Origin: an uncultured bacterium
GTDB taxonomy: Bacteria > Bacillota > Clostridia > UBA1381
NCBI GenBank assembly: GCA_905215805.1
Contig: CAJMRL010000010.1
Location: forward strand, 24,430 to 88,429
Reading direction: 5' to 3'
Length of the DNA stretch: 64,000 bases
The notes beneath the pieces were generated by a model. The model searched no databases. It saw only the letters and a program-made list of their open reading frames with translations, and had not been told where the DNA came from. Shown here piece by piece: positions 24,317-32,197 of the stretch (position 1 is the stretch's first letter; each line of letters starts with the position of its first letter). Both the position numbers and the translations under genes were made by a program.

Positions 24317-26271
24317 TATTTTATTAATCCCTTTCTGTATGCTGCCACAAGCGCTTTAAGCGCGTCTATTCTGCCCTGCAGGGCTTTTCCCTTATCCGTA
24401 TCCTCAACAAGCAGACGTTTCGGCGCCCGCTCTATAACATCAAGAGTTGAATACATATCTTCATCCTTTGTAACAGCCGTTTCCACAGATTCAAACGCAT
24501 CATGAGCGCTTAAAAGAAGTCCGTGAGAATTGAACAGCAGCGTATATCCTGCAATACCTGTCTGCGACTGGTATGCTCTTGAAAGCCCGCCGTCTATGAC
24601 AAGCAGCTTTCCGCCGGCTTTTATCGGACTTTCTCCCTTTTTTATCTTAACCGGAACATGACCGTTTATAATATGCGAAAAGCTGTTGGGCTTTATTCCG
24701 AATTCCCGAAGTATCTTATTACATATTTCGGGCTTTTCTATCAGCTTGTAATACGGGTCTTTAATTTCCGTCCAAGTGCTTTCGTCTTCTATAAAATACC
24801 TCTCGAACGTGGTCATCTTATTCTTTCCGTATACCGGAGAATAGCAGCCGCACCACAAAAACCACAAAAAATCCTCTCCGTATTTTTTTTCCGGAGTGCC
24901 ATGCTTTGCGAAATATCCCTCACGGGCAATGATCTCCGCCTTATCCATCAGAGCCTTTCCCTTGACCTTTTCCCCGCCCAGAGTTACCTCATGGAAGCTT
25001 CCGTCAGGATTCATGGGTATGCAGCCGTGATAGAGCAGATTGTTATTGATATTTAAATATATACTGCCTTTATTATATATAAAGCGTATATGGCGCTGAA
25101 GCTTTTCGGAATGCAGAAAAGATGAGCGCAAAAGCTCCATAAGCTCATTTTCCGCCTGTGTAAGCTCATATGGACGCTCAGGATTTATAGTCGGGAAATT
25201 ATGGTCACGCAGCATATATTTCTTTCCTTCAATAGTAATTGTTCCGGTGACAAAATCTATTTTATCAAGCATAAGATGGTTATCCATATGGAACTCGGGA
25301 TGACGCTTTATAAGCTGTCCCTCAAGCTTGAACTGAATAATAGATATTGCCTTGTGCATCTTAGCCCATAACTCCGAATCATGCTTTGAAAGCTTTACCA
25401 TATTGGGGTTGCGCGGGATAAAGTATTTACACGGATCCTTCGCATAGGTCTCCATTGCAAATACCGTAAGGGGACGCATGTTTATGCCGTAGCCGTCCTC
25501 TATACAGTCAAAATTGCAATACTTTGTGGATATGGCAAGCACTGTCGCTATACATACAAGCGACCCTGCCGCCGCTCCCATCCATTGAACATCATGATTT
25601 CCCCACTGTATATCTACGCTGTGATAATTTTCAAGCGTATCTAAAATTATATCAGCTCTCGGTCCGCGGTCAAATATATCTCCTATAATATGAAGCTTTC
25701 CTATCGCAAGATTTTGTATAAGATTGGACATATCCACAATAAAAGCATCCGCCTGACCAAGCTCCACTATGGTCTGTATACATTTGTTGTAATAGCCTTC
25801 CTTATCAGAGCCGAAATCATTATCCGCATGTATAAGCTCATCGATTATATCTCCAAAAGATGACGGCAAAAGACTCCTGATAGACGCCCTTGTATATTTT
25901 GAAGCTATCACACGGCATATCTCTATAAGCCTGTAAAGGGTTATTTTATACCAATCGTCTATATTATCAACCGAACGCTTTATTATATCAAGCTTTTGCT
26001 CGGGATAATATATAAGCGTTGAGAGCGTCTGACGGTCATGCTCAGAAAGAGTCCTTCCGTAAATGGATGTTATCTTATCTTTTATTACTCCCGACGCATT
26101 TTTTAATATATGAAGAAAAGACTCATATTCACCATGAATATCGCTCATAAAATGCTCCGTCAGCTTAGGCATTTTTTGCAGCGACTGCAAAGAAATTATC
26201 TCAGAGCATGCCGCAGTTATTGTCGGATACTGTTCTGAAAGCAGTCTAAGATAATCAATCGTATAATTCAT
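24316..26271 (-). CDS. fbp: Fructose-1,6-bisphosphatase, class III
   Basis: Gluconeogenic phosphatase of the Firmicutes-type class III family (651 residues), in the metallophosphatase fold. Metal-binding motifs are visible: MSDIHGEYESFLH near 43, GDIFDRGPRADIILD, and WGNHDVQWMGAA; the C-terminal part has INGHVPVKIKKGESPIKAGGKLLVIDGG. Start has GGAGGG about 9 bases upstream. It lies between two esterases that act on pectic sugars, which fits growth on plant polysaccharides or their sugar acids, when gluconeogenesis is needed. Confidence 0.96.
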   Translation of the reverse strand: MNYTIDYLRLLSEQYPTITAACSEIISLQSLQKMPKLTEHFMSDIHGEYESFLHILKNASGVIKDKITSIYGRTLSEHDRQTLSTLIYYPEQKLDIIKRSVDNIDDWYKITLYRLIEICRVIASKYTRASIRSLLPSSFGDIIDELIHADNDFGSDKEGYYNKCIQTIVELGQADAFIVDMSNLIQNLAIGKLHIIGDIFDRGPRADIILDTLENYHSVDIQWGNHDVQWMGAAAGSLVCIATVLAISTKYCNFDCIEDGYGINMRPLTVFAMETYAKDPCKYFIPRNPNMVKLSKHDSELWAKMHKAISIIQFKLEGQLIKRHPEFHMDNHLMLDKIDFVTGTITIEGKKYMLRDHNFPTINPERPYELTQAENELMELLRSSFLHSEKLQRHIRFIYNKGSIYLNINNNLLYHGCIPMNPDGSFHEVTLGGEKVKGKALMDKAEIIAREGYFAKHGTPEKKYGEDFLWFLWCGCYSPVYGKNKMTTFERYFIEDESTWTEIKDPYYKLIEKPEICNKILREFGIKPNSFSHIINGHVPVKIKKGESPIKAGGKLLVIDGGLSRAYQSQTGIAGYTLLFNSHGLLLSAHDAFESVETAVTKDEDMYSTLDVIERAPKRLLVEDTDKGKALQGRIDALKALVAAYRKGLIK

Positions 26272-26317
26272 TTGTTTACCCTCCTGTCTCTTTATTTATA
26301 ATATCTCAGCTTATTCA

Positions 26318-27859
26318 CTATTCCAATACAATACTGTCCGCAAAAAGCCTTTGCGCCGTATCATACGGAACTGAGAAATCAGGCTGTACGGAAAATCCGT
26401 TCCAATCCTGAATCAGTCCGTCCTTGATCAAGTACGCCTTACAGTTTGTACAATATTCGTCAAGCAGTATCGTATCTCTTTTGAGCGGATCTAAAACATC
26501 ATATGCCGGTAAGGTCCAATTTATAATATTTGAACCTATGACCGCTCCCCTTTCGTTATAGCAGTTCACCAAAAGCTTTATTTTCTGCGGATATGGAGAA
26601 AGATTCTGCACATTTATCAAATTGCCGTCATAAACGCCGGAGCTTTTGAGCGTAATATCATTGCTCACACCGTAATCATATATATTACCTTCAAATGCCG
26701 TAAGTCCCTGCCGGCAAAGCTCCTCAACAATAAGACGCGCCATTTGTCCAGCTCCTTCTCTGCTCGCGTGAAGAGTGTCCTGCTCTCCGGACCAGTTTAT
26801 CCAGTAGAGCCGCTTTGCTCCGTCATAGCCTATAGCGGTAAAATATGCCGACGCCAGATCATGCAGGTCTATATAATGTATTCTCTGCTCCTGTGCAACT
26901 TTCTTCGCTGTAGTCTTGTACCAGCGTCCGGGCTGATAACATACGCCGTCTGTGTCAAAGTCGGTGAGCTTTCCCTCTGTTGTAAATATGATCGGAACAG
27001 CGCCTTTTGCTATAACCCGCTTTACCATCTCTGTCATGCTTTGATAAAACTCATCCTCGTTTGAATCTACCTGGTCATTTATTCCGAAGCCGATCATAAA
27101 ATAATCACCCGCTTCTATAAAATGCTCCACTGCGGCAAACTGCCCGTCATTTAAAAATCCCTTTGCGCACTGTCCTCCGGTGGCATAGTTCTGAACATAA
27201 ATATTTGAAGGAAGATAATTACCTATCATCTGTCCCCAGCCGCCTCTGTGTCCGGGATCAAGCTCCGTATCGAAATACAGCGGATAATATGTGGAGGTTA
27301 TGGAATCTCCCGCAATGAACAGCCTTGTCCTCCTTGCCTCAGCAGTGCCCAGCCGCTTTATCTCAATAGTGCTTATAGAATATTCCGTATTGGGCTTTCC
27401 GGCTACCGGAGCTATATTTAACTGACCGTCTTCCACCAAAATTTCAGTCGATGCCATGGCGCCGCTTGAAGTCATATTCATAATAGTATAATACCCTTCC
27501 ATATCAATACTCATAGTCGTGATATTTCCGGCATGTATCGTGACCTGATATAATCCGTTCGGTACATCTACATTAAATGTATTCTCTGTTCCTGTCTGGG
27601 CAAAATCGAATGCGACCGCATCCGAATATGGTCCGTCACCGTTTGCTTCGACATTCCTGACAGGCGTTAAATGCGCAAAGCCATATCCTATTTCCGGAGT
27701 ATATCTGTCAGAAGCGCTTACCTGTATATATCCTGTATTCGGAATATCCCCCAAGTCAAAAAAAAGCGTTTCCCCGTCTGATACTGGAATCTGCGCATAA
27801 GCCGCCGCCGAACACAAAAGCGCCGAAAGTAAGGCTGCAGCGCCGATCATTTTTTTCAT
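26318..27859 (-). CDS. Secreted SGNH hydrolase, rhamnogalacturonan acetylesterase-like (CE12)
   Basis: Exported esterase of 513 residues. A signal peptide (MKKMIGAAALLSALLCSAAAYA) is followed by a beta-sandwich with a FDLGDIPNTGYIQVS start, of the type seen before CE12 domains (about 25-170), then the SGNH core: GDSITSTYYP, the Gly block ATGGQCAKGF, GFGINDQVD and DTLHASREGAG. About 100 C-terminal residues form an extra beta domain without an anchor. Likely removes acetyl groups from rhamnogalacturonan outside the cell; the downstream cytoplasmic esterase would finish the job. Promoter at 27883-27911; AAGGA precedes the start. Confidence 0.86.
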   Translation of the reverse strand: MKKMIGAAALLSALLCSAAAYAQIPVSDGETLFFDLGDIPNTGYIQVSASDRYTPEIGYGFAHLTPVRNVEANGDGPYSDAVAFDFAQTGTENTFNVDVPNGLYQVTIHAGNITTMSIDMEGYYTIMNMTSSGAMASTEILVEDGQLNIAPVAGKPNTEYSISTIEIKRLGTAEARRTRLFIAGDSITSTYYPLYFDTELDPGHRGGWGQMIGNYLPSNIYVQNYATGGQCAKGFLNDGQFAAVEHFIEAGDYFMIGFGINDQVDSNEDEFYQSMTEMVKRVIAKGAVPIIFTTEGKLTDFDTDGVCYQPGRWYKTTAKKVAQEQRIHYIDLHDLASAYFTAIGYDGAKRLYWINWSGEQDTLHASREGAGQMARLIVEELCRQGLTAFEGNIYDYGVSNDITLKSSGVYDGNLINVQNLSPYPQKIKLLVNCYNERGAVIGSNIINWTLPAYDVLDPLKRDTILLDEYCTNCKAYLIKDGLIQDWNGFSVQPDFSVPYDTAQRLFADSIVLE

Positions 27860-27882
27860 AAAATCATTCCTTTCAATTATAT

Positions 27883-27911
27883 ATTATATAAGAACTTATT
27901 AAAAAAATCAA
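27883..27911 (-). promoter_or_regulatory. Sigma-A promoter of the esterase-fbp-esterase operon
   Basis: Minus-strand TTGATT (27906-27911), 17-base spacer, TATAAT (27883-27888). The three genes are spaced 46 and -1 bp and have no terminator between them. Confidence 0.7.
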
Positions 27912-27958
27912 CCCTATATATAATTTTTACACAAAAATAAAAAAAATTCAAAAAAACC

Positions 27959-27987
27959 TTGACTTTTTAATGCTCATGTGTTAATAT
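27959..27987 (+). promoter_or_regulatory. Sigma-A promoter of the rplJ operon
   Basis: TTGACT (27959-27964), 17-base spacer, TAATAT (27982-27987). Confidence 0.8.
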
Positions 27988-27989
27988 GT

Positions 27990-28100
27990 AATGGTTGAAA
28001 ATCCGTAGACAGCAGGCGGCATAAGCAGAAGTCCTGCCGAGGAGCTTAGTAATGATTATTACGATCCTCTATGTCTATGCGTAGAGGATGTTTTTTTGTT
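27990..28100 (+). promoter_or_regulatory. L10 leader (ribosomal protein autoregulatory RNA)
   Basis: The untranslated leader has the L10-leader hallmarks: GACAGCAGGCGG, then GTCCTGCCGAGGAG forming the paired helix around a conserved internal loop, then an intrinsic terminator ATCCTCTA/TAGAGGAT followed by TTTTTTT (28064-28097). In Firmicutes excess L10(L12)4 binds this leader and favours termination, balancing L10/L12 supply. Confidence 0.88.
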
Positions 28101-28155
28101 ATGAAGCATTACTTTTGGATTTTCAGAGGTAATTATTCATAGGAGGTGAATTTTA

Positions 28156-28728
28156 ATGCCAAGCGCAAAAGTTTTAGAAGCAAAAAAGGCACAGGTTGCT
28201 GAAATCGCAGAAATTCTTAAGGCGGCTCAGACAGGTGTGCTCGTTGACTACAGAGGTCTTAATGTTGAAGAGGATACTGATCTCAGAAACAAGCTCAGAG
28301 AAGCAGGCTGTAAGTATTTTGTTGTAAAGAATACTCTTCTTAAGCTCGCTACAGAGCAGGCAGGTCTTGAAGGTCTTGATGAGGCGCTTCACGGTCCTAC
28401 AGCTTTGGCTGTATCGAACGATGACGCTGTTGCACCGGCAAAGGTTCTTGCAGAATTTGCAAAGAATAACGAAAAGCTCGAATTAAAATCAGGTTTTATG
28501 GACGGAGCAGTTATGTCGCTTGACGAGGTTAAGACTCTCGCAGCAACTCCGAATATGGAAACATTGATCGCAAAGATGATGGGAAGCTTGAATGCTCCTG
28601 TATCGAATCTCGTTCGTTTGCTCAACACTATCGCAGAGGGCGGCGAGGAAATCGCAGATCTTATCGCAAAGAAGGCCGCAGAAGCTACGGAAGAGGCTCC
28701 CGCAGAGGAAGCACCGGCGGCAGAATAA
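28156..28728 (+). CDS. rplJ: 50S ribosomal protein L10
   Basis: Stalk base protein that anchors L7/L12 dimers on 23S rRNA. Starts with AKVLEAKKAQVAEIAEIL, has VDYRGLNVEEDTDLRNKLRE and VVKNTLLKLA; the C-terminal helix with an Ala/Glu-rich tail binds L12. 190 residues, a little longer than usual because of that tail (EEAPAEEAPAAE). AGGAGGTG precedes the start. Regulated by the leader at 27990-28100. Confidence 0.97.
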   Translation: MPSAKVLEAKKAQVAEIAEILKAAQTGVLVDYRGLNVEEDTDLRNKLREAGCKYFVVKNTLLKLATEQAGLEGLDEALHGPTALAVSNDDAVAPAKVLAEFAKNNEKLELKSGFMDGAVMSLDEVKTLAATPNMETLIAKMMGSLNAPVSNLVRLLNTIAEGGEEIADLIAKKAAEATEEAPAEEAPAAE

Positions 28729-28770
28729 GTTTATATTTTGAAAATATCTTAATTTTAGGAGGAAATTACA

Positions 28771-29139
28771 ATGGCAGATTTGAATGCAATTCTTGATTCA
28801 ATCAAGGAATTAAAGTTATTGGAAGTAGCAGAGCTCGTTAAGATGATGGAAGAAGAGTTCGGCGTAAGCGCAGCAGCTCCGGTTATGGTAGCAGCAGGCG
28901 GCGAGGGCGCAGCAGCAGCTGAAGAGAAGACAGAGTTCGACGTAGTTCTCGTTGATGCAGGCGCTAAGAAGCTCGGCGTTGTTAAGGTTGTTAAGAACAT
29001 GACAGGTCTTGGACTTAAGGAAGCTAAGGAGATAGTTGACAACGCTCCGAAGACAATCAAAGAGGCTGTAGCTAAGGACGAGGCTGAGAAGATGAAGGCT
29101 GAGCTCGAAGAAGCAGGCGCTAAGGTTGAATTAAAGTAA
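28771..29139 (+). CDS. rplL: 50S ribosomal protein L7/L12
   Basis: Flexible stalk protein recruiting translational GTPases. N-terminal dimer domain (1-32), Ala/Gly/Glu hinge (about 36-52), and C-terminal domain with EKTEFDVVLVDAGAKKL, VVKNMTGLGLKEAKEIVD and AKMK-type helix. 122 residues. TTAGGAGG precedes it. Follows rplJ by 42 bases, as usual. Confidence 0.98.
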   Translation: MADLNAILDSIKELKLLEVAELVKMMEEEFGVSAAAPVMVAAGGEGAAAAEEKTEFDVVLVDAGAKKLGVVKVVKNMTGLGLKEAKEIVDNAPKTIKEAVAKDEAEKMKAELEEAGAKVELK

Positions 29140-29174
29140 TTTTACTCTGATTTTGCCGGACAGGAGTATGATAT

Positions 29175-29681
29175 ATGATTATTGACGTATCTGGTATTCT
29201 AAAGGAATTCGGCGGAAAAATCAAAATTGACGGCGAGGTTGATCTTCCCGATACGGATTTTATGGGTGAGATGTATACATTCAAGACCCCGATTTCGGTA
29301 AAGGGAGATGTTACCAACAACGGCAAGTCACTGATACTGGCGGTTGAATGCTCCGGTAAGATGGGCACGCAGTGCGCGCGCTGTATGAAGGATATAACCG
29401 TTGATATTGATTTTCCGGTAGAAGAGCATCTTGTTCGTTCTGACGGTGAGTTTTCGGAGGATGAGGATATTATCACATTTGACGGACATACCGTTGAGCT
29501 TGACGGAATAATTGCGGACAATCTTATTATGAATATTGAAGGCAGATATTTGTGCAAGGATGACTGTAAGGGTCTTTGTCCGGTCTGCGGTCAGGATCTT
29601 AATGAGGGGGAATGCGGTTGCAGCCGTGAGGTTATCGATCCAAGATGGCAGGGTCTGGCAGACTTAATGAAAAACGAGTAA
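29175..29681 (+). CDS. DUF177 (YceD) protein
   Basis: Member of the YceD/DUF177 family that is regularly next to rpmF in bacteria and is linked to 23S rRNA or large-subunit maturation. 168 residues; CSGKMGTQCARCMKDI and a C-terminal CKGLCPVCGQDLNEGECGC supply possible metal-binding cysteines. Lies 36 bases after rplL and 30 bases before rpmF. Confidence 0.92.
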   Translation: MIIDVSGILKEFGGKIKIDGEVDLPDTDFMGEMYTFKTPISVKGDVTNNGKSLILAVECSGKMGTQCARCMKDITVDIDFPVEEHLVRSDGEFSEDEDIITFDGHTVELDGIIADNLIMNIEGRYLCKDDCKGLCPVCGQDLNEGECGCSREVIDPRWQGLADLMKNE

Positions 29682-29710
29682 CTCAGAGTGATTTTATGGA
29701 GGTGTAACAA

Positions 29711-29890
29711 ATGGCAGTACCTAAGAATAAAGTATCAAAAGCCAGAAGAAACAGCAGACGTGCCAATTGGAAGCTTACTGCACCGAACATGGTAGAGTGC
29801 CCCAAGTGCCACGAGTTTAAAATGCCTCATAAAGTTTGTAAGGCTTGCGGTTATTACAACGGCAAGGAAATCATCAAGGTTGAGGATTAA
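29711..29890 (+). CDS. rpmF: 50S ribosomal protein L32
   Basis: A 59-residue gene. The protein starts MAVPKNKVSKARRNSRRA and carries the zinc ribbon CPKCHEF...CKACGYYNG, so this is the zinc-binding (C+) form. GGAGGTG lies 7 bases upstream. Last gene before the terminator at 29910-29938. Confidence 0.97.
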   Translation: MAVPKNKVSKARRNSRRANWKLTAPNMVECPKCHEFKMPHKVCKACGYYNGKEIIKVED

Positions 29891-29909
29891 TTCGGCTTAC
29901 AATGATATA

Positions 29910-29938
29910 CCGTGCGGAAAATTTCCGCACGGTTTTTT
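29910..29938 (+). terminator. Terminator of the rplJ-rpmF operon
   Basis: CCGTGCGGAA stem with matching TTCCGCACGG, followed by TTTTTT. Confidence 0.95.
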
Positions 29939-29967
29939 AGTATATAGAAATTTTTTTCTTTTTTTGC

Positions 29968-29996
29968 TTGAAAACAATGCGGCGATATAGTATAAT
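29968..29996 (+). promoter_or_regulatory. Sigma-A promoter of murT-gatD
   Basis: TTGAAA (29968-29973), 17-base spacer, TATAAT (29991-29996). Confidence 0.8.
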
Positions 29997-30034
29997 AGTA
30001 TGATAGATGACATTCCCGAAAGGAAGGATAGTAA

Positions 30035-31372
30035 ATGAGAAAACTTATTGCAATATGGGCGGGAAAGCTCCTGAGCATCCTGGGACGGATAATAGGAAAA
30101 AAATCCTCCTCCAGCCCCGGGGAATACGCTTTGAGAATTTGTCCTGAGCTTATAAGCAACCTAAATCAATATGTCAAAAAAAGTATAATCGTCACATGCG
30201 GTACCAATGGTAAAACTACCACAAACAATCTTATGTGCTCGGCTCTTGAAGCAAAGGGCTATAAGGTCCTATGCAACCGTCTGGGCGCAAATATGCTTAA
30301 CGGTATTGCAACAGCATTTTTACAGGCTGCCAGTCTTACCGGAAAATTAAGCGTGGATTATGCCTGTCTGGAAATAGACGAAGCATATACCCCTGTGCTG
30401 TTCAAATATTTTAAGCCAGACATTATGGTTATAACAAATCTTTTCCGTGATCAGCTCGACCGCTACGGAGAAATAGATATAACCTCCGACAAGATCTTGA
30501 GCGCGATAAGAGAAGTTCCTTCATTAAAACTCGTGCTTAACGGAGACGACCCGCTTTGCGTACAGTTCGGGTGCGAAAAAAATGTAAGAGCTTATTATTA
30601 CGGTATATCAGAGAAAGTTCTCCCTCAAACAGATGATACAAAAGAAGGGCGCTTCTGTCCCGTATGCGGCGGAGAGCAGGTTTATAAATATTATCACTAC
30701 AGCCAGCTCGGTGATTATTTCTGCCCGCACTGTGGCTTTAAACGGCCTAAAATTGATTTTGATGTAAAGAATGTACGACTGGAAACTCCTATGAAATTCA
30801 CCATAAACGGCAAACCTATGTCTATAAACTACAAGGGCTTCTACAATATATATAATCTCATTGCTGTTTACGGCGCTCTTACAGTTGCTGGTGAAGACAC
30901 AAAGGATTTTTCTAAGCTTCTTGAAGGTTATAAGCCTCAGATAGGACGTATGCAGGAATTTCCGTTTAAGAAGCCTGTAATACTGAGCCTTTCCAAAAAC
31001 CCTGCCGGCTTTAATCAGGCTATCGCCACAGTCAACAGCGATAAACGCCGCAAGGATGTCATAATAGCCATAAATGACCTTGCTAACGATGGGCGCGATG
31101 TATCATGGCTATGGGATGTAGATTTTGATAAAATCCATGATGAAAATCTTAACACTCTTACCACTACAGGTATAAGGGTATGGGATATATCACTTCGGTT
31201 TAAATACTCAGATATTAAGGTTGACCATATGACTCACGATATGGCGGATGCTGTTAAACGCGCATTAGCAACCGATTCCGAGGTCGTATATGTACTCGTA
31301 AACTACACGGCGCTTTATTCAACAGAGGCTGTTTTAAACGAACTTCTTAAAAAGGAGGAGGGCGAGGAATAA
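30035..31372 (+). CDS. murT: Lipid II isoglutaminyl synthase, MurT subunit
   Basis: Mur-ligase-like ATPase that, with GatD, amidates D-glutamate of lipid II to D-isoglutamine in Gram-positive cell walls. The P-loop TCGTNGKTTTNN lies near residue 53; a zinc ribbon CPVCGGEQ...CPHCGFKRP (about 209-232) and the C-terminal DUF1727 domain (about 310-445) define MurT. 445 residues. AGGAAGGATAG precedes the ATG. Its stop overlaps gatD (TAATG), so subunits are made together. Confidence 0.95.
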   Translation: MRKLIAIWAGKLLSILGRIIGKKSSSSPGEYALRICPELISNLNQYVKKSIIVTCGTNGKTTTNNLMCSALEAKGYKVLCNRLGANMLNGIATAFLQAASLTGKLSVDYACLEIDEAYTPVLFKYFKPDIMVITNLFRDQLDRYGEIDITSDKILSAIREVPSLKLVLNGDDPLCVQFGCEKNVRAYYYGISEKVLPQTDDTKEGRFCPVCGGEQVYKYYHYSQLGDYFCPHCGFKRPKIDFDVKNVRLETPMKFTINGKPMSINYKGFYNIYNLIAVYGALTVAGEDTKDFSKLLEGYKPQIGRMQEFPFKKPVILSLSKNPAGFNQAIATVNSDKRRKDVIIAINDLANDGRDVSWLWDVDFDKIHDENLNTLTTTGIRVWDISLRFKYSDIKVDHMTHDMADAVKRALATDSEVVYVLVNYTALYSTEAVLNELLKKEEGEE

Positions 31373-32094
31373 TGAAACTTACAATTCTCCATCTTTATCC
31401 CGATCTGCTCAATCTCTACGGCGACAGGGGAAATATTGAATGTCTCAGAAAGCGTCTTGTATGGAGAGGAATAGACGCGGAGGTCAGGACATACACCTGT
31501 GAAAGCAGCGGCTTTGATTTATCTGATGTTGATATAGTATTCATAGGCGGCGGCTCGGACAGAGAACAAAAAATTGTATGCAGCCGTCTTTTGGAGCATA
31601 AGCAGCAGCTTCATGACTATGTAGAAGCAGGAGGCTCCCTTGTGGCGGTATGCGGCGGATACCAGCTTTTAGGCAAGTATTATAAGCTTGAAAATGAAAC
31701 AATTCAAGGACTGGAAATACTCGATATATACACCGATCAGGGCAAAAAGCGCCTTATCGGAAACATTGTACTCGAAACAGACCTAATTGACCGCAAAATT
31801 GTGGGCTTTGAAAACCATGGAGGACGCACCTATATAGGAAATCATACACCATTGGGTAAAGTGATATATGGAAACGGAAACGCCGATAATACCGGATTTG
31901 AAGGAGTCGTTTATAAAAATGTGATCGCAACTTATCTTCACGGTCCGCTTTTCCCTAAAAATCCTCAGCTTTGCGATTATGTTCTTACTAACGCCCTGAA
32001 GCATAAATATCCGAATTTCAAGACTCTCTCCCCTCTTGATGATGAGCTTGAAAATATTGCTAACGATTATATCGTAAACCGCTTTAAAAAGTAA
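31372..32094 (+). CDS. gatD: Lipid II isoglutaminyl synthase, GatD glutaminase subunit
   Basis: Class I glutamine amidotransferase-like (CobB/CobQ type) subunit giving ammonia to MurT. LTILHLYPDLLNLYGDRGNI opens the protein; the nucleophile is in AVCGGYQLLGKYY; the catalytic His is in YLHGPLFPKNP. 240 residues is usual for GatD. Followed directly by a terminator whose 3' arm holds the next promoter. Confidence 0.95.
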   Translation: MKLTILHLYPDLLNLYGDRGNIECLRKRLVWRGIDAEVRTYTCESSGFDLSDVDIVFIGGGSDREQKIVCSRLLEHKQQLHDYVEAGGSLVAVCGGYQLLGKYYKLENETIQGLEILDIYTDQGKKRLIGNIVLETDLIDRKIVGFENHGGRTYIGNHTPLGKVIYGNGNADNTGFEGVVYKNVIATYLHGPLFPKNPQLCDYVLTNALKHKYPNFKTLSPLDDELENIANDYIVNRFKK

Positions 32095-32104
32095 ATATTT
32101 TTTT

Positions 32105-32142
32105 AACAATGGAATGTCACGCTTGACATTCCATTGTTTTAA
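32105..32142 (+). terminator. Terminator of murT-gatD
   Basis: 15-bp perfect stem AACAATGGAATGTCA/TGACATTCCATTGTT with a CGCT loop, ending in TTTT. The -35 of the next promoter lies in its 3' arm. Confidence 0.88.
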
Positions 32143-32151
32143 TATTAAAAT
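32123..32151 (+). promoter_or_regulatory. Promoter embedded in a terminator
   Basis: TTGACA (32123-32128), 17-base spacer, TAAAAT (32146-32151), reading into the GH73-type gene. Confidence 0.65.
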
Positions 32152-32197
32152 GTATAATGAATATACTGCTTATTTAATCAATACAATTGAAGGAGAA

